Origin: Clostridia bacterium
Lineage (GTDB): Bacteria; Bacillota; Clostridia; Christensenellales; CALWSW01
Assembly (NCBI GenBank): GCA_019421925.1
Contig: JAHZEH010000060.1
Coordinates: 1-9,193 of the forward strand
Direction: 5' to 3'
Length of the DNA stretch: 9,193 nucleotides
Shown: positions 1-6,874 of the stretch, piece after piece
Layout of the letters: each line of letters starts with the position of its first letter
How positions within the stretch are numbered: the stretch's first letter is position 1
Program-made: the position numbers and the translations under genes
The notes under the pieces: model-generated
Databases searched by the model: none
What the model was told of the DNA's origin: nothing
Seen by the model: the letters and a program-made list of their open reading frames with translations, nothing else

Positions 1-839
1 AACCCGCTGAGCTTGAGGGGGATGTGTCCCTGGTCATGGTACATGGCGACTACCACGTCATAGAGCCCGCCCATGGCCTTGACAAACACCGTGTCCGGCG
101 GAACAGGGCCCTCCGCGCCAATGCCCTCCGCCCGGGCCGCCTCAACCGCCGGGGCAATCCACTTTTCCTCCTCGTCCCCGAAAAGGCCGTGCTCCGAGCA
201 GTGGGCGTTGAGCCCGGCCACGCCGATGCGCGGGGATTCGATACCCAACATGACCATGGCCTCCCGGGCCAGCCGGATAACCGTGAGCACCCGCTCTTTG
301 GTCACCCGGTCGCAGGCCTGCCGCATGGAGACATGGGTCGTGGCATGGATGACCCTCAGGGTGGGGGAGGTCAGCAGCATGGCGTAGTCCTTCGCCCCGG
401 TGAGCGCGGCAAATATCTCCGTATGTCCGGCGTAGTGATGGCCCGCCAGGTTGACCGCCTCCTTGTTGATAGGGCCGGTGACCACGGCGTGCGCCTCCCC
501 GGCCATGGCCAGGGCGATACCCTTCTCCACATAGCGGTACGCCGCCTCCCCGGCCTTCGGGCTGACTGCGCCGTACTGCCAATCCCCCGGCCCAATGAGC
601 CCCAGGGGGATCAGGTCCAATGTTCCGGCCTTCCCCATGGCCTCCGCAGGACTGCCGATGAGATTGAGCTTCAGATCCAGCCCCGCGGCCTCCAGCGCGT
701 CCCGGATGGGCTGCTCGTCCCCGATGACGACGGGCAGGCACCGCCCATAGAGCTCCTCATGGCCCAGCGCCTTGGCGGCAACCTCCGGGCCGACGCCCGC
801 GGGGTCCCCCATCGTGATGGCAAGAACCGGTCGATTCAT
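1..839 (-). CDS. PdxA-family 4-phosphohydroxy-L-threonine / four-carbon sugar-acid 4-phosphate dehydrogenase, 3' end cut by window
   Basis: Read leftward from ATG at 839-837, this frame stays open for 279 codons to the window edge; PdxA proteins are usually about 330 residues, so roughly 50 C-terminal residues lie outside. The start is preceded by a strong AAGGAGG site. Visible family motifs are GDPAGVGPE (residues 11-19), TGPINKEAV (121-129), GHHYAGHTE (133-141), AGLNAH (208-213) and MYHDQGHIP (266-274). The His residues at 169, 213 and 268 match the metal-binding trio of E. coli PdxA. These cytosolic NAD-dependent enzymes oxidise a 3-hydroxyl next to a carboxylate and decarboxylate the product. 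The AGLNAHCSEHG and YHDQGHIP variants look more like the PdxA2 branch (D-threonate/D-erythronate 4-phosphate to dihydroxyacetone phosphate) than biosynthetic PdxA (YHDQGLP); that subfamily call is from memory. The divergent kinase and LarA-like neighbours, with no vitamin B6 genes in view, also favour a catabolic role. Confidence 0.9.
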   Translation of the reverse strand, partial: MNRPVLAITMGDPAGVGPEVAAKALGHEELYGRCLPVVIGDEQPIRDALEAAGLDLKLNLIGSPAEAMGKAGTLDLIPLGLIGPGDWQYGAVSPKAGEAAYRYVEKGIALAMAGEAHAVVTGPINKEAVNLAGHHYAGHTEIFAALTGAKDYAMLLTSPTLRVIHATTHVSMRQACDRVTKERVLTVIRLAREAMVMLGIESPRIGVAGLNAHCSEHGLFGDEEEKWIAPAVEAARAEGIGAEGPVPPDTVFVKAMGGLYDVVVAMYHDQGHIPLKLSG

Positions 840-884
840 GGCAATTTCCTCCTTAATAATTACAGCAAATTTTTAACAAAAAGA

Positions 885-898
885 GGAGGCGGGCCTCC
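885..898. repeat. Short perfect dyad GGAGGC/GCCTCC in the pdxA leader
   Basis: GGAGGC (885-890) and GCCTCC (893-898) are perfect inverted repeats separated by two bases, and ACAAA/TTTGT arms lie further out at about 876-880 and 906-910. It sits in the untranslated leader of the pdxA-like gene, about 45 bases upstream of its start. It could be a repressor site or an RNA hairpin. A two-base loop is too tight for a full hairpin, which favours a DNA-level site, or a hairpin that opens its last pair. The role is unknown. Confidence 0.35.
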
Positions 899-903
899 CG
901 GAA

Positions 904-932
904 ACTTTGTGAACAGCCGCCCCCTCCAAAGT
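904..932. promoter_or_regulatory. Inverted repeat ACTTTG-N17-CAAAGT just upstream of the kinase -35
   Basis: ACTTTG (904-909) and CAAAGT (927-932) are exact inverted repeats that end two bases before the TTGACA at 934. The position would suit an activator or repressor serving the divergent genes. Six-base arms at this spacing can arise by chance in a region of this size, so support is weak. A second 6-base dyad with the same 17-base spacing, AGTAAA/TTTACT, lies at 956-984, but its sequence differs. Confidence 0.2.
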
Positions 933-933
933 C

Positions 934-963
934 TTGACAGCAGCTTTCCGTTCGTAGTAAATT
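934..963 (+). promoter_or_regulatory. Candidate promoter for the FGGY kinase / LarA-like operon
   Basis: A perfect TTGACA (934-939) is followed after 18 bases by TAAATT (958-963), a 4-of-6 match to the -10 consensus. Transcription would begin near 970, giving a leader of about 109 bases before the kinase ATG at 1079. The -10 is weak, so an activator may be needed, or a nearer start such as TATATC at 1050-1055 may be used instead. This promoter points toward the leftward pdxA promoter, so the two predicted leaders overlap. Confidence 0.4.
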
Positions 964-993
964 GTGTTAAGTAGATTTTTTACTGCCAATCAA

Positions 994-1022
994 ATTATAC
1001 AGAAAAAAATCTCCCGTTACAA
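994..1022 (-). promoter_or_regulatory. Sigma-70/sigma-A type promoter for the pdxA-like gene
   Basis: On the minus strand a TTGTAA (-35, at 1022-1017) is followed after 17 bases by a perfect TATAAT (-10, at 999-994). Transcription would start near 987, giving a 5' leader of about 148 bases before the ATG at 839. The leader contains the 885-898 dyad. The -10 is a full consensus match and the -35 matches 4 of 6 positions, in a region with no gene on either strand. Confidence 0.6.
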
Positions 1023-1078
1023 CCATCTTTCTCTGAAAAACATACTCTGTATATCACATCGCGGTACAGGAGGTCCCC

Positions 1079-2599
1079 ATGAAATACATCATCGCCCTTG
1101 ACGTTGGAACATCCAGCATGCGCTCCGTGCTCTACGGTGCGGACGGTCAGATTCTCTTCACCAGCGGTCAGGAATACCACACCTTCTTCCCCGCGCCTTC
1201 CCAGGTCGAGCAGGACCCCGCCACCTGGAAGGAGGCCGCCTGCAAGACCCTGCGGGAGACCGGCGCGTTTCTGAGGGAAAAGGGTCTTTCCGCCGAGGCC
1301 ATCTCCATCACCTCCCAGCGTTCCTCCCTCATCCCCGTCGATCCAAACGGCGTTCCCCTCTACAACGCCATCATGTGGCAGGACAAGAGGACGCTCCCTC
1401 AGTGCGACTGGCTGAACGAACACTACGGCATGGAGGCCCTCTACCGCAAAACCGGCCTGCGCATCAACCCCTATTTTGTTCTGCCCAAACTGCTCTGGCT
1501 CAAGGCCAACCGCCCCGACCTCTATAACGGGGCTTACAAGTTTCTGGGCGTGCAGGACTATGTGGCCTTTGAGCTGACCGGCCGCTTTGTCACCGACTGG
1601 TCTCAGGCCTGCCGCACCATGCTCATGAACATTGAGTCCTTCCAGTGGGACCCCGAGCTTCTGGCGATCGCGGGCGTCACCCATGAGCGGCTTCCCGAGC
1701 TGCTGGCCCCCGGTTCCGTGGCGGGCGGCCTGACCCCCGCCATGGCCGGTGAGACCGGCCTGCCCGCCGGCCTGCCTGTCATATTGGCGGGGGGCGACCA
1801 GCAGAACGCCGCCGTGGCCCTGGGGGTAGTGGAGCCGGGCAAGGCCGAGGCCAACACGGGCACGGGCTCCTTTGTCATCGCCTACGCCCGCAAACCCATC
1901 TTCGACAAGAGCTGCCGCGTTCTCTGCCAGGCTTCCGCTGTGGCGGGCAAGTGGATTGTGGAGGCGGGCATTTTCAACACCGGCGCAATCTACCGCTGGT
2001 TTAAGGAGGAGTGCTGCCCCGACCTGCGGAACCGTGAGGACGCCTACTCCCTCATGAACCGGGAGGCGGAAGCCTCGGGCATCGGCGCAAACGGCGTCAT
2101 GCTGCTCCCCCATTTTGAGGGGAGCGCCGCCCCCTACTGGAACCCCCTGGCCAAGGGCCTGTTCTTCAACCTGTCTCTGGGCTCCAAGCGGGGAGATATG
2201 ATCCGCTCCATCCTGGAGGGCATCTCCATGGAGATCTCCGACAACCTGGTGCTCATTCAAAGCCTCTCGGACGAGCTCTCAGGAGTCAGCGTGGCGGGCG
2301 GCATGGTGCGCAGCGATTTGTTCTGCACCATCCAGGCCAACTGCTACAACAAGCCCGTTATCCGCTACAGCAACAGCGAAGCCTCCAGCCTGGGCGCGGC
2401 CATCCTTGCGGCGGTCACTCTGGGCCTCTATCCGGACGTGGAGTCGGCCCACAGGGTCATGGCGGCGGGCGGCCAGGACACCTTCCTGCCCAACGAGGAG
2501 GACGTGGTCCGCTATGGCAAGCTGATGGTCCGCAAACAGCTCCTCTACTTCTCCCTCAAGGAACGCAGCGTCTACCAGGAATTCCTGGAGCGCGTTTAA
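1079..2599 (+). CDS. FGGY-family carbohydrate kinase (glycerol-kinase-like, substrate uncertain)
   Basis: 506 residues, the usual length for the family, starting at ATG 1079 behind AGGAGG (1068-1073). These cytosolic enzymes transfer phosphate from ATP to a hydroxyl of a sugar, polyol or sugar acid. The N-terminal ATPase-fold motif ALDVGTSSMR is at residues 6-15, MWQDKRT at 99-105, the catalytic Asp in GGDQQNA is D240, and the C-terminal nucleotide-binding parts are NTGTGSF (259-265) and VAGGMVRSD (405-413). Aligned by eye to E. coli glycerol kinase, Arg83, Trp103, Tyr135, Asp245 and Gln246 are kept (R81, W100, Y132, D240, Q241), but the glycerol-binding Glu84 is Ser82. That argues against a plain glycerol kinase. 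The LarA-like gene follows after 42 bases, and the PdxA-like gene is divergent. I infer that it phosphorylates the terminal hydroxyl of a small polyol or four-carbon sugar acid. FGGY membership is certain; the substrate is not. Confidence 0.93.
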   Translation: MKYIIALDVGTSSMRSVLYGADGQILFTSGQEYHTFFPAPSQVEQDPATWKEAACKTLRETGAFLREKGLSAEAISITSQRSSLIPVDPNGVPLYNAIMWQDKRTLPQCDWLNEHYGMEALYRKTGLRINPYFVLPKLLWLKANRPDLYNGAYKFLGVQDYVAFELTGRFVTDWSQACRTMLMNIESFQWDPELLAIAGVTHERLPELLAPGSVAGGLTPAMAGETGLPAGLPVILAGGDQQNAAVALGVVEPGKAEANTGTGSFVIAYARKPIFDKSCRVLCQASAVAGKWIVEAGIFNTGAIYRWFKEECCPDLRNREDAYSLMNREAEASGIGANGVMLLPHFEGSAAPYWNPLAKGLFFNLSLGSKRGDMIRSILEGISMEISDNLVLIQSLSDELSGVSVAGGMVRSDLFCTIQANCYNKPVIRYSNSEASSLGAAILAAVTLGLYPDVESAHRVMAAGGQDTFLPNEEDVVRYGKLMVRKQLLYFSLKERSVYQEFLERV

Positions 2600-2641
2600 T
2601 ATCACACCTTTACATCTTGGAACCAACAGAAAGCAGGTGCA

Positions 2642-3913
2642 ATGATGATCAGCTTTGAACACTCCCTGATGCCCCGCCTGTACCGGGTGCGCCAAACCCA
2701 GGTCATCCCCTATCTTGAGGATGTCGAAGGGGCCATTGAAGAACAGATGACCCCCTATCTCTCCCGCATCAAGCCGGGCTCCCGCATTGGCATCGCAGCG
2801 GGCAGCCGCGGAATCTTCAACTACTCCCGCATGATCAAACAGATCGTTGTCATGGTCAAAAAAGCGGGGGCCCAGCCCTTCATCATCCCGGCCATGGGTA
2901 GCCACGGCGGCGCGACCGCCGAGGGCCAGATCGAGGTGCTCGAGGGCTACGGCATCACTGAGCAGACCATGGGCGCTCCCATCCTGTCCTGCATGGATAC
3001 CGTCATTATCGGACACACCGAGGACGGGGCCCCTGTCAATTTCGACAAGAACGCCGCCTCCATGGACGGGATCATCATGTGCAACCGGGTCAAGCCCCAC
3101 ACCGACTTCCACGGCGAGATCGAGAGCGGCGTGGTCAAGCAGATGGTCATCGGCCTGGGCAAGCAGAAGGGCGCCTCCACCGTCCACCGCCGGGGTACCT
3201 GGGGTCTGGCCAACGTCATCCCCCGCAGCGCCAGGATCATTCTCGAGAAGATGCCCATCCTCATGGGCGTGGCCATCCTGGAGAACTCCCAGGACCGCAC
3301 CGCCCGCATTGAGGTACTCCTGCCCGAAAACATGATGGAACGGGAGAAGGAGCTACTGAAGGAGGCAAAGTCCCTGATGCCCAGCCTGCCCTTCAAGGAT
3401 ATCGACACCCTGGTGCTCACCGAGATGGGCAAAAACATCAGCGGCACGGGCATCGACCCCAACATCGTGGGGCGCTATGTCCTGCGCGACGTCACCGACG
3501 ATCCCACCCCTCACATCTACCGGATCGTCTGCCTGGACCTGACGGACGAGAGCCACCACAACGCCATCGGCGTGGGCATTGCGGACATCATCACCCGCCG
3601 TATGTTCGAAAAGATCGACCTGGAGCCCACCTATACCAACACCGTCACCTCCGGCTTCCTGGAGAGGGGCTTTATGCCCATCATCCTGGAGAGCGACAAC
3701 GCCGCCATCGAAACCGCCCTGGGCTGCTGCAACCGCCTGGTCACTGCGGAGAACGCCCGGCTGGTCATCGCCAAGAACACCCTCGACCTCCACGAACTGC
3801 TGGTGAGCGAGTCCCTGCTCCACGAACTGGAGGGAAATGAGCACATCGAAATTCTGGGCGAGGAAAAATTGGAGTTTGCCGAGGACGGCTATCTGGCCAG
3901 AAAGCTCTTCTGA
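2642..3913 (+). CDS. LarA-like nickel-pincer racemase/epimerase superfamily protein (DUF2088 type)
   Basis: 423 residues, similar to LarA (about 420-430). LarA racemises lactate using a nickel-pincer nucleotide attached to a Lys; relatives act on other 2-hydroxy acids. Candidate active-site residues are H87 in GSHGGAT, H153 and H157 in KPHTDFHG, K166 in SGVVKQM and H182 in STVH. The 16-residue gap between K166 and H182 equals that between the cofactor Lys184 and nickel ligand His200 of LarA. H153 to K166 is 13 residues instead of 10 (His174 to Lys184), so this is a divergent branch, not lactate racemase itself. From memory it resembles proteins now called nickel pincer cofactor-dependent isomerase. 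Two ATGs lie at 2642 and 2645; the second gives better spacing from the AAAGCAGGTG site at 2630-2639. It is co-directional with the kinase after 42 bases and probably in its operon. I infer C2 epimerisation of a sugar acid. No larB, larC or larE cofactor genes are in view. Confidence 0.8.
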   Translation: MMISFEHSLMPRLYRVRQTQVIPYLEDVEGAIEEQMTPYLSRIKPGSRIGIAAGSRGIFNYSRMIKQIVVMVKKAGAQPFIIPAMGSHGGATAEGQIEVLEGYGITEQTMGAPILSCMDTVIIGHTEDGAPVNFDKNAASMDGIIMCNRVKPHTDFHGEIESGVVKQMVIGLGKQKGASTVHRRGTWGLANVIPRSARIILEKMPILMGVAILENSQDRTARIEVLLPENMMEREKELLKEAKSLMPSLPFKDIDTLVLTEMGKNISGTGIDPNIVGRYVLRDVTDDPTPHIYRIVCLDLTDESHHNAIGVGIADIITRRMFEKIDLEPTYTNTVTSGFLERGFMPIILESDNAAIETALGCCNRLVTAENARLVIAKNTLDLHELLVSESLLHELEGNEHIEILGEEKLEFAEDGYLARKLF

Positions 3914-3946
3914 TTTTTAATCTGCATAATGCCAACGAATCCGCAA

Positions 3947-3986
3947 AATAGCCAACGGGCCGGAGTATTCCGGCCCGTTGGCTATT
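3947..3986. terminator. Perfect 17-bp hairpin closing the kinase/LarA-like operon
   Basis: Positions 3947-3963 and 3970-3986 are exact inverted repeats, GC-rich near the loop, with a six-base loop AGTATT. It starts 34 bases after the LarA-like stop codon and lies before the response regulator. No T-run follows on the plus strand (TTGGGG); on the minus strand the stem runs out into TTTT. It is therefore not a textbook intrinsic terminator for rightward transcripts. It could still stabilise the mRNA 3' end, or slow polymerase. Confidence 0.55.
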
Positions 3987-4092
3987 GGGGTCATCTCCCT
4001 AAAACTTCTTCAATCCCCCTCCCCAGCCCAAGAAATCTATGTTATCCTTTACAATGAATAGACGGAACCGGAAGACTGTAAAGGAGAGGCGT

Positions 4093-4797
4093 ATGATTAA
4101 ACTACTGCTTGTGGAAGACGACCAGAGCATCGCTAAGATCCTCCTCTATTATCTGGAACAAACCGGAGAATACCAGGTCGTATATACAAAAAACGGCGGG
4201 GAAGCCATTTCCGCCGCACGCAATCAATTTGACGTCATTCTTATGGATATCATGCTTCCGGACATCAACGGTGTGGAATTGTGTCGAAGCCTGCGGACTT
4301 GGCAGAACTGCCCCATCCTTTTCATCACCTGTATTGAAGACGACGACATATTGGTCGAGGCGCTGGAGGCTGGTGGTGACGATTACCTTGTTAAACCTTT
4401 TGACAATAAGGTGCTCCATGCCCGCATCAAAGCAACCCTTCGGCGCGCCGGGGCGGCACAGCAACCCGATAAGCCCCAGGATATATGGGATTATCCGGGG
4501 TTCCGGGTGGATGCCAGACGACAGGCTCTTGTGAAAAATGGAAAAACCTACCGGCTGGGCAACATGGAATACCGGGTTTTGCTTCATTTTTTGCTCTGTC
4601 CCCGGCAATATTTTTCTGCCAGCGAGCTCTACAGCCTGATCTGGGAAAAGCCCAGCTACGGCGACGTGCGGACCGTGCAGGTACATATTCATAACCTGCG
4701 AAGAAAGTTGGAGGATGATCCGTCCTCCCCCCGGTATCTTTGCAGTGAATGGGGAAAAGGGTACTATTTTAACCCCAATCCTCAGGAGGGAACATGA
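4093..4797 (+). CDS. OmpR/PhoB-family response regulator
   Basis: 234 residues from ATG 4093, chosen over an upstream in-frame ATG (4039) because AAGGAGAGG lies at 4081-4089 and the receiver motif MIKLLLVEDDQ starts there. The receiver domain (about 1-115) has acidic residues E8, D9 and D10, phosphoacceptor D52 in ILMDIMLPD, T79 and K101 in LVKPF. The C-terminal winged-helix DNA-binding domain (about 135-228) shows the usual LxxMEYRVLL start, the recognition region RTVQVHIHNLRRKL and the closing hairpin WGKGYYF. Phosphorylated regulators of this type bind direct repeats near promoters. Its stop overlaps the histidine kinase start (ATGA, 4794-4797), so the two are translationally coupled. A TACAAT at 4050-4055 might be its -10, but no good -35 was found. 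The targets are not stated by the sequence; the reductase promoter downstream is the nearest candidate. Confidence 0.95.
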   Translation: MIKLLLVEDDQSIAKILLYYLEQTGEYQVVYTKNGGEAISAARNQFDVILMDIMLPDINGVELCRSLRTWQNCPILFITCIEDDDILVEALEAGGDDYLVKPFDNKVLHARIKATLRRAGAAQQPDKPQDIWDYPGFRVDARRQALVKNGKTYRLGNMEYRVLLHFLLCPRQYFSASELYSLIWEKPSYGDVRTVQVHIHNLRRKLEDDPSSPRYLCSEWGKGYYFNPNPQEGT

Positions 4798-6650
4798 AGC
4801 TGGCAGTGGCGCGGGCAGCGGGGGCATGGCTTCTCTTCGGGCTGATTACTGTTCTGACCTATCTTATTTGTACTGCAATCGGTGCACGTACCCCTGTGCT
4901 TCACAAAGGCGAAGCTCTGCCCGGAGATATCGGCGAAAACCAGTATGTATTGAGCCGAAATCTTTTGGAACAGACAGAGGAGGGGACATTTATCACAATC
5001 CCCCTCTCCGGGAGAATTGTTCAAGAGTTGACCCTGACTCTTGGCGACTGCGAGGCCTATCAGCTGTATATCAACGGGGAATTTGTCAAAAGTTACGACG
5101 AAAACGATGTCTTTACCCGCGTCGTCTGTATTCCTCTCAATAGAGCCCGGCTGGAGAAGGACGGCCGGCTGGATATTCTCTTTACAGGTGACTCCTGGAT
5201 TGGGTCGGAAAGCCCGAGCAATGTTCCAAAACTCCTTCTCAGCAGCAGCACCATGGCCCAGCGCTCCTTAAATGCAGCCTTTGGAGTGACTATGCTGCTA
5301 ATCGGGGCTTTTTTCGTGCTCATCGTCAGCAATCTGACTCTCTTCTTCCGCAAACAGAGCGAGCGGTATCTGCTTCTTCTGGCAGGGGCCTCCTGCGTGG
5401 TTATGGTCACAACCCTTCTCACCTCAACGGTAACCATCCTGCCCATCCGTTACGGAGCCTATGTGCTGCTGCGCCCCTATATCGCCGTCTTTCCCGTCCT
5501 GGTCAACGGTGCGGTCTGCCTCAGCCTCCTGCGAGACAGCCTGCCCCAATGGGCCCGCCGGTTTATCCACCCGTTCTGGATCGTCATTGTGCTGGCCTTC
5601 CAGGGGCTGATCCAAGTCACTACCGGATGGAATATCTACCACCTCCTGACCGCTTTGCTGCTCATCCCCGTTCTCGGGGCCATCGGCTGTGGCGCACGGA
5701 AGAAAGCGCCCGGGACGTTGCTCCTTCTGACCGGCTACGCGTTATGTCAGGGCATCGCGCTGCGGATCTACAGCATCAATAGCGCACAGTGGGCACTCTC
5801 CGGGGCTATCGGCGTGTACTTCCGCATTACCCAACTGGGACATCTTTTCTATCTTTTACTGTGTATGGTTCTCATCAACCAGCGTTATGCCCAGAAATTT
5901 GGGGAATCCGAACAGTTGAATCTCTTTCTCGATGCCAAAGTCGAGGAACGCACCAGTCAATTGACCGCAGAGCAGGAGCAGCGCCGCACCATGATGGTCA
6001 ACATCTTTCACGATCTGAGAAGCCCCCTCTTTGTTCTCCGGGGACACCTTGAGAAGTTGAACCCTGCCGCCCAGGAGGATCCGAATATCCTGGAGGACAT
6101 AAACCAGCAGCTCAAATTTATGCAGCGGCTGATTGAGGATCTCTTTCTGATCTCCAAGCTGGAAAACAAAAAAATACACTTCATAGGAGATTATGTGGAA
6201 CTTCATCAGTTGGCAAGGCAGCGGCTCTACAGCGCCCAGGCTCTGGCCCAGCGGGCGGGGGTTGAGCTCTTTGCGTCTGAGTTGTCGCCCGCGCTGGTCT
6301 GGGGCGACGCCATGCGCCTGCAGCAGATAATCCAGAACCTCTTTGACAACGCCGTTGCATACACGCCTCCCGGGGGCAAGATCATCCTATCTTTGGTTCG
6401 GGAGGGGGAGTGGGCTGCGCTCTCCATCGCGGATACCGGTCCCGGCATCTCGCAGGAGGACCTCCCCCGGGTCTTCGACCGCTATTACCATTCCAGCCGC
6501 TCGGGCAGCCAAAAATCCACCGGACTGGGCTTGGCTATCGTCAAGAATCTGGTGGAGCTCCACCGAGGTACAATCGAGCTTAAAAGCGCGCCCGGGAAGG
6601 GGACGGTCTTTACCGTCAGGTTGCCTCTGGTGGAAAAAGTTAAAAAATAA
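4794..6650 (+). CDS. Membrane sensor histidine kinase with extracytoplasmic beta-rich domain and seven transmembrane spans (7TMR-DISM-like)
   Basis: 618 residues, starting at an ATG that overlaps the response regulator stop, behind AGGAGGG. Layout: an N-terminal membrane anchor or signal (about 10-28); an extracytoplasmic beta-rich domain (about 45-155) with alternating strands resembling 7TMR-DISM ectodomains, which are thought to bind carbohydrates or other small ligands; seven hydrophobic spans (roughly 161-185, 192-216, 220-246, 257-278, 281-301, 306-326, 337-361); a short coiled coil (about 372-400); then the kinase core. The H-box is FHDLRSPL with H406, followed by the N-box NLFDNA (515-520), G1 DTGPGI (547-552), F-box FDRYY (561-565) and G2 GLGLAIVK (577-584). 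All catalytic boxes are intact, so it should autophosphorylate and pass phosphate to the coupled regulator. No clear intrinsic terminator follows. The ligand is unknown; a sugar acid or the reductase substrate is a guess from context. The kinase assignment is sure, the sensor fold likely. Confidence 0.93.
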   Translation: MKLAVARAAGAWLLFGLITVLTYLICTAIGARTPVLHKGEALPGDIGENQYVLSRNLLEQTEEGTFITIPLSGRIVQELTLTLGDCEAYQLYINGEFVKSYDENDVFTRVVCIPLNRARLEKDGRLDILFTGDSWIGSESPSNVPKLLLSSSTMAQRSLNAAFGVTMLLIGAFFVLIVSNLTLFFRKQSERYLLLLAGASCVVMVTTLLTSTVTILPIRYGAYVLLRPYIAVFPVLVNGAVCLSLLRDSLPQWARRFIHPFWIVIVLAFQGLIQVTTGWNIYHLLTALLLIPVLGAIGCGARKKAPGTLLLLTGYALCQGIALRIYSINSAQWALSGAIGVYFRITQLGHLFYLLLCMVLINQRYAQKFGESEQLNLFLDAKVEERTSQLTAEQEQRRTMMVNIFHDLRSPLFVLRGHLEKLNPAAQEDPNILEDINQQLKFMQRLIEDLFLISKLENKKIHFIGDYVELHQLARQRLYSAQALAQRAGVELFASELSPALVWGDAMRLQQIIQNLFDNAVAYTPPGGKIILSLVREGEWAALSIADTGPGISQEDLPRVFDRYYHSSRSGSQKSTGLGLAIVKNLVELHRGTIELKSAPGKGTVFTVRLPLVEKVKK

Positions 6651-6792
6651 TTTAAGAAAAACAGGACTCGATTTTCCTTTGTTTTGTATTCAATAAGCAA
6701 AACTATCCATGTTTGACCCTCATTTTTAAAATACTCACATAAAAGCCATCTTCTCCTTTCTCCTTTCCAAAAAGATTTCAATTTCAGTTTGG

Positions 6793-6821
6793 TCGACCTC
6801 CCACACACGTATTGTTATACT
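6793..6821 (+). promoter_or_regulatory. Promoter with extended -10 for the flavin reductase gene
   Basis: TCGACC (6793-6798) is followed after 17 bases by TATACT (6816-6821), preceded by TG one base upstream (TGTTATACT), an extended -10. Transcription would start near 6828, about 47 bases before the ATG at 6875. The -35 is weak but overlaps the perfect 8-bp palindrome GGTCGACC at 6791-6798. The separate promoter suggests that the reductase is transcribed independently of the histidine kinase. The remaining bases of this gap (6651-6790) are AT-rich and show no gene or strong hairpin. Confidence 0.5.
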
Positions 6822-6827
6822 TTTGCC

Positions 6828-6846
6828 ATTCGGAGCTTCTCCGAAT
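6828..6846. promoter_or_regulatory. Perfect 8-bp dyad at the predicted transcription start of the reductase
   Basis: ATTCGGAG (6828-6835) and CTCCGAAT (6839-6846) are exact inverted repeats around the three-base loop CTT. The dyad begins at the predicted transcription start. It could be a repressor operator or a 5' stem-loop that stabilises the mRNA. It lies 10 bases before the AAGGGAGG ribosome binding site (6857-6864), so it should not mask it. Confidence 0.4.
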
Positions 6847-6874
6847 TTCATCAACTAAGGGAGGTAGAGAAGTA

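Noticed and set aside
24..974. Long rightward open frame over the pdxA-like gene
   Set aside because: Its protein is rich in Arg, Gly and His with no recognisable motif, and it lies antisense to a gene with all PdxA motifs; GC-rich coding DNA often leaves open frames on the other strand.
840..1078. Riboswitch in the control region between the divergent genes
   Set aside because: Only short dyads are visible; no known riboswitch core sequence or long paired structure followed by a T-run was recognised.
995..2260. 421-codon leftward open frame opposite the FGGY kinase
   Set aside because: Antisense shadow: low-complexity Gly/His/Val-rich translation, no ribosome binding site or family motif, and the plus strand encodes a full-length kinase.
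4039..4092. N-terminal 18-residue extension of the response regulator
   Set aside because: The receiver domain begins at the ATG at 4093, which has its own AAGGAGAGG site; the upstream ATG has none, and the extension is basic and unlike the family.
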